Assembly (NCBI GenBank): GCA_003166955.1
Contig: PMUI01000049.1
Span: forward strand, 10,277 to 74,276
Source: Acidobacterium sp.
GTDB taxonomy: Bacteria > Acidobacteriota > Terriglobia > Terriglobales > Acidobacteriaceae
Direction: 5' to 3'
DNA length: 64,000 nt
The notes below the pieces were generated by a model. The model did not search any database. It worked only from the letters and a program-made list of their open reading frames with translations, and was not told where the DNA came from. Made by a program: the position numbers and the translations under genes. Positions 60,989-64,000 of the stretch are shown here, piece by piece (within the stretch, counting starts at the first letter, position 1; the number at the start of each line of letters is the position of its first letter).

Positions 60989-62533
60989 TCATTCAGGCCG
61001 CGTGGTGCGCGGCGCAGGCGCCGCCGGCCAGGGCACGACAGCGGGGCTGCGATGACCGTGTGCATTGACCGCACGAACGCCGAAGACGGCGTTGTCCTTA
61101 GAAACCGGAATCTGCGCCGAGAAGTGGCCTTCAGCGGTCGACGAGAACTTGCCGTCGGCGACTCCGGCCAGCCGCTCGGCTGCAATCGACCGCGTCCAGT
61201 CTGGCGTTGTGAGCGGTCGCCAGACGATTTCATAGTGCGTGCCGGCGGGTGAGCCAGCACCCTGGTCCCACTCAATCTCCGTGTTGTTGAGGGCGGTCGT
61301 GAAGACGCGTGGCGGTGCCGGATACTGCACGGTCACCGGCGCCGGCGGCGCGCTGGCCAGCACCGCCATCGTGGCCGCGTTCAGCCGCGCAGCGCGGGCA
61401 ACGTAATCGAAATCGACATACTTCAGCAGGTCGTCATACTGCACCCCATCCTCGACCCGCACATTCTGGTGCTGATGGTTGAAATCCTCGCGCCACTCGG
61501 TGAAGCGAACCGCTGCGAATCCATCCTGGTTGAACGATGAGTGGTCGCCGCCCCGCAGGAAGCGGTCGCGGCGAAATTCCAGAACTGGGCTCAGACTCGC
61601 AGCCGGGGGAGCAAGGGTGTACGTGCGGGCAACGTCGGCGATAGCTCGGGAAACCTCGCGCGAGGGCGAGTCGCTTTCGTAACCGAGCGTGAGGATCCGA
61701 CGAATCTCCTCCGGAGGAGCGCTGGCGGGGACATTTTCCGAGAAGACGCGGATGGCGTGCAGGTCCTGAAACTTGTCGCCCGGGGTCCGGTTACCGCCCA
61801 CGATGTCGTTGTCGAGAACGGCCTCAAGCTGCCAGCCCTCCTGCTTCGCCACGTCGGCAAGATGCTTGCTGCCGTTGAGCCCCTGCTCCTCCCCGGCGAC
61901 GGCGACAAAGACCAGAGTCGCGGGCAGTCTGATCTTCGAAAGGACCCTCGCGCATTCCAGACTCACCGCGACACCGCTGGCATCGTCGTTGGCGCCGGGC
62001 GCCTCGCCGTGCGTATCGGCGTTGGTGCTATTGCGGGAGTCATAATGGCCGGTAACGAGAATCATCCGCGCAGCCTGCGCAGGGTCGCTCCCGCGCATCA
62101 CAGCATAGACATTCGTCAGGGGTGTGGGCTGCGTGATGCGTGCGTCGGGGCCCGTGCCGGGCTGCTGGGTAAAGGAATCGCGGCGAACTTCGAGGCAGCC
62201 GTTGCAGGCGGCCGCGATCTCTTTGAACTCTGACTCGATCCAGTCCGCGGCCGCTGTAACGCCAGTACCCGGCGCCAGGTCCTTATCCAGGCTGGAAAGT
62301 GTGCTGCGGTTGTGGAACGAGACCAGCGTCGCAATCGTATGCTGAATCTGCCCGGGTGAGACCTGGGAAATCGCGTGGAGGATAGCAGGATCCGCGGGCA
62401 TCGCGCGAATGGGAGCGCCGATGGCATCCAGATCGCGGCGCACGGCATCGTGGGAGGAGACGCGCGACTGAGCATGAGCAATGAGGAGCGTGGAAAGGAG
62501 CAGGGCGCAGGCAGAGAGGCGATCCGATCTCAT
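60989..62533 (-). CDS. Secreted M28-family zinc aminopeptidase
   Basis: A 514-residue protein with a signal peptide (ending AHAQ). The di-zinc site residues are visible in order: ILVTGHYDSRN, EAPGANDDASGVAVSLE, VAVAGEEQGLNGSKHL (catalytic Glu-Glu), LDNDIVGGN and the C-terminal DFNHQHQNVR. A fibronectin-like C-terminal domain (TALNNTEIEWDQGAGSPAGT) ends it. M28 enzymes cut single residues from the N-terminus of peptides in the periplasm or outside. It lies 12 nt upstream of the rhomboid-like gene on the same strand, so both may be cotranscribed. Confidence 0.92.
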   Translation of the reverse strand: MRSDRLSACALLLSTLLIAHAQSRVSSHDAVRRDLDAIGAPIRAMPADPAILHAISQVSPGQIQHTIATLVSFHNRSTLSSLDKDLAPGTGVTAAADWIESEFKEIAAACNGCLEVRRDSFTQQPGTGPDARITQPTPLTNVYAVMRGSDPAQAARMILVTGHYDSRNSTNADTHGEAPGANDDASGVAVSLECARVLSKIRLPATLVFVAVAGEEQGLNGSKHLADVAKQEGWQLEAVLDNDIVGGNRTPGDKFQDLHAIRVFSENVPASAPPEEIRRILTLGYESDSPSREVSRAIADVARTYTLAPPAASLSPVLEFRRDRFLRGGDHSSFNQDGFAAVRFTEWREDFNHQHQNVRVEDGVQYDDLLKYVDFDYVARAARLNAATMAVLASAPPAPVTVQYPAPPRVFTTALNNTEIEWDQGAGSPAGTHYEIVWRPLTTPDWTRSIAAERLAGVADGKFSSTAEGHFSAQIPVSKDNAVFGVRAVNAHGHRSPAVVPWPAAPAPRTTRPE

Positions 62534-62732
62534 GTTATCGAGTATGCCCCAGACTCGGACACCAGTGCACCCTTGACGCGCGGGCGATTCTCCTCAAAAC
62601 TAGCGGAGGTTAGAAGGACTGAGCCGGGTGGCGGCGACGCGGAGCGCATCTGCCAATTTGCCCTTAGCATTTTTCCTGCGAGCCGCGTCATTCTGATGGA
62701 GTCAGGATTCATTTCTCCTGGTGGAGGGATTC

Positions 62733-62918
62733 ATGATATGCCCTGAATGCGAAACCGCTCTCGACTTCGCCGAAGACGAAGTTGAGGAAGGTGATGTGAT
62801 AGTGTGCGATGAGTGCGGGACCGAATATGAGGTGGTCGCGACGGATCCGCTCGAATTGAGCAAAATGGAAGAAGACTACGAGGACGAAGAAGAGCTCGGA
62901 GAAGAGGAAGAGGAATGA
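62733..62918 (+). CDS. LysW-like acidic zinc-binding carrier-type protein (61 aa)
   Basis: The ATG at 62733 has GGAGG 5 nt upstream. The product starts MICPECETALDFAEDEVEEG, then VIVCDECGTEYEVVATDPLE, so CPEC and CDEC form a zinc ribbon exactly as in LysW/ArgW amino-group carrier proteins of lysine and arginine synthesis. The C-terminus is a run of Asp/Glu ending EEEEE. LysW normally ends EDWGE, the modified residue being the terminal Glu; the terminal Glu is kept here but the EDWG is not. No LysX-type ligase is nearby. Its stop overlaps the next gene by 4 nt. Confidence 0.85.
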   Translation: MICPECETALDFAEDEVEEGDVIVCDECGTEYEVVATDPLELSKMEEDYEDEEELGEEEEE

Positions 62919-63316
62919 GGCGAGCCGCGTCGTCTTGTTTTCCTGCCTGGGGAGCCTTCGCTTCCGCCCGGCGCTGGCGGGTGGTGATCGGCTGCACAGC
63001 CCTGCTGGCGATCATAGCTGCGCTGCCGGGCGCGGGACTAGCCGAGGACTTCGGGCTCAGGAACCTGCAGGGCAAAGTCTTTGACGGAAAGGACGCGCCG
63101 ATCAAGGGCGCCATCGTGTACCTGCAGAATTCGCGCACCAGCGATGTCAAGACCTTCATCTCCGGCGACGACGGCAGCTATCGCTTCGCGGCGCTAAGCT
63201 CCGATACGGATTACACGGTGTGGGCGGCATTCCAGGGCAGGAAGAGCCAATCGAAGACGATAAGTTCCTTCGACACGCGAAAGCTGGTCTACGTGGATTT
63301 GAAAATCAAGCAGTAA
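62915..63316 (+). CDS. Exported carboxypeptidase-regulatory-like domain protein (133 aa)
   Basis: The ATG overlaps the stop codon of the LysW-like gene (ATGA). A basic N-terminus and a hydrophobic segment (VVIGCTALLAIIAALPGAGL) form a signal peptide or anchor. The mature part is one CarboxypepD_reg-like beta-sandwich: LQGKVFDGKDAPIKGAIVYL, DDGSYRFAALSSDTDYTVWA and a C-terminal KLVYVDLKIKQ. Such domains occur on envelope proteins and at the N-terminus of TonB receptors. Its partner is unknown, but translational coupling ties it to the small zinc protein. Confidence 0.85.
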   Translation: MRRAASSCFPAWGAFASARRWRVVIGCTALLAIIAALPGAGLAEDFGLRNLQGKVFDGKDAPIKGAIVYLQNSRTSDVKTFISGDDGSYRFAALSSDTDYTVWAAFQGRKSQSKTISSFDTRKLVYVDLKIKQ

Positions 63317-63333
63317 CACGCGACTGAGAACAG

Positions 63334-63360
63334 AAACGCCACCCGATTCGGGTGGCGTTT
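63334..63360. terminator. Bidirectional Rho-independent-type terminator
   Basis: AAACGCCACCCG-ATT-CGGGTGGCGTTT, a perfect 12-bp stem whose ends are A-rich and T-rich, lies between the two converging stop codons at 63316 and 63386. It can act in both directions. Confidence 0.75.
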
Positions 63361-63385
63361 GAATTTGCTGCGAAGCGGGACCTGA

Positions 63386-64000
63386 CTACTTCTCGCGCTT
63401 CCAGTGGACCAGATCGCCCAGTGTCGTGGTGGAGCTGGAAACCGGCTGCTTGTACGCTTCCACGTCGGCACGGCTAGCTTCGTCGCCGCTCACCGCGCGC
63501 ACGCTCAGAGCCACCTTCTTCTCTTCCGGGTTCAGCCGGATGATCTTAAAGTCCATCTCCTTGCCCTGTTCCAGCTTCACCGGCACGCCGTGCCCGTCCG
63601 TCGCTTCGGAGACGTGGCACAGGCCCTCGACTCCTTCGGCAATTTCGACGAACGCTCCGAACTGCGCGGTCCTGAGAACCTTGCCCTTCACTATATCGCC
63701 TACGCGATGCTGCGCGAAGAACGTCTCCCACACATCCGGCTGCAGCTGCTTGATGCCCAGCGACAGGCGCCGGTTCTCCGGCTCCACGCCCAGCACCACC
63801 GCGCGCACCTTCTCACCCTTCTTCAGCACTTCGGAAGGATGCTTCACGCGCTTGGTCCAGCTCAGATTGCTCACGTGGACGAGCCCATCGATGCCGTCTT
63901 CGATCTCGATGAACGCGCCGAAGTCCGTTAGGTTGCGAACCCGGCCTTCCACAGTCGCCCCGGTCGGATACTTGTCCGCCAGATGCTCCCAGGGATTATC
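63386..64000 (-). CDS. rpsA: 30S ribosomal protein S1, C-terminal part (cut by window edge)
   Basis: The last 204 residues are visible; the frame runs off the right edge. It contains S1 (OB-fold) RNA-binding repeats: GRVRNLTDFGAFIEIEDGID with GLVHVSNLSW, then VLRTAQFGAFVEIAEGVEG with LCHVSEA, and a preceding piece NPWEHLADKYPTGATVEG typical of S1 linkers (NPW). The C-terminus ends HWKREK. The repeat similarity and the inter-repeat linker (RRLSLGIKQLQPDVWETF) identify ribosomal protein S1. It shares a terminator with the gene at 62915. Confidence 0.93.
   Translation of the reverse strand, partial: DNPWEHLADKYPTGATVEGRVRNLTDFGAFIEIEDGIDGLVHVSNLSWTKRVKHPSEVLKKGEKVRAVVLGVEPENRRLSLGIKQLQPDVWETFFAQHRVGDIVKGKVLRTAQFGAFVEIAEGVEGLCHVSEATDGHGVPVKLEQGKEMDFKIIRLNPEEKKVALSVRAVSGDEASRADVEAYKQPVSSSTTTLGDLVHWKREK

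Overview
The window is high-GC, gene-dense bacterial DNA that most likely comes from an Acidobacteriota genome, probably class Terriglobia. This rests on several clade-typical traits seen together: very long secreted NHL/Ig-like repeat proteins, relics of a PadR regulator with a duplicated-type FtsX/MacB permease (the acidobacterial 'ADOP' arrangement), an LptF-LptG fusion, many small zinc-ribbon proteins, and scattered plant-polysaccharide hydrolases. The assignment is inference from gene content. No rRNA lies in the window.

Layout. (1) 1-6.1 kb is a regulatory block: the end of a Crp/Fnr regulator, two paralogous response regulators with a C-terminal zinc-ribbon-like tail, a DUF3309-type mini-protein, a membrane-anchored helical protein, a divergent Nramp-family transporter, a secreted Tyr/Gly-rich protein, and a His-rich mini-protein overlapping a second, full-length Crp/Fnr paralogue. 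(2) 6.1-11 kb holds a strongly structured leader and a 1467-residue secreted Ig-like protein with DNA-level tandem repeats. (3) 11-24 kb is metabolic and housekeeping: a polyferredoxin, an alpha-L-rhamnosidase, an SGNH hydrolase, QueC, a TPR protein, MoeA, a lactonase-like amidohydrolase, RdgB, an EndoIII/MagIII-like glycosylase and an aldo/keto reductase. (4) 24-31.2 kb is a flagellar cluster: flbD-motA-motB leftward, and a giant flagellin, fliD and fliS rightward. (5) 31.2-40.8 kb is all leftward: fatty-acid desaturase, a histidine kinase/response regulator pair, CopZ-like and CopA copper export, then an LptFG fusion with an MsbA/MdlA-like ABC exporter. A 115-bp inverted-repeat element separates the copper genes from the LptFG genes. 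(6) 41-50.5 kb contains a propeller-phosphoesterase, an alpha-toroid protein with a haem-c motif, the DUF177-rpmF-plsX operon, a GH105 hydrolase, MtaB and a response regulator. (7) 50.5-52.4 kb contains a double zinc-ribbon protein, rpsU, a graveyard of PadR/permease fragments and tRNA-CAU. (8) 52.7-58.1 kb has a 1376-residue NHL/Ig-like protein followed by an outer-membrane barrel protein and a secreted helical protein. (9) 58.1-64 kb has accA flanked by two intramembrane-protease homologues that both lack expected catalytic residues, an M28 peptidase, a LysW-like acidic zinc mini-protein coupled to a carboxypeptidase-regulatory-like protein, and the C-terminal part of ribosomal protein S1.

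Main working units: the flagellar genes (stator, filament, cap and chaperone, with a sigma-28-like site before the flagellin); copper sensing and export (kinase, regulator, chaperone, ATPase); envelope export (LptFG with an ABC exporter); lipid synthesis (plsX, accA, desaturase); and pectin/rhamnogalacturonan use (GH78, GH105, rhamnonolactonase-like enzyme, SGNH esterase), which is dispersed rather than in one operon. No CRISPR array, prophage or intact insertion sequence was seen.
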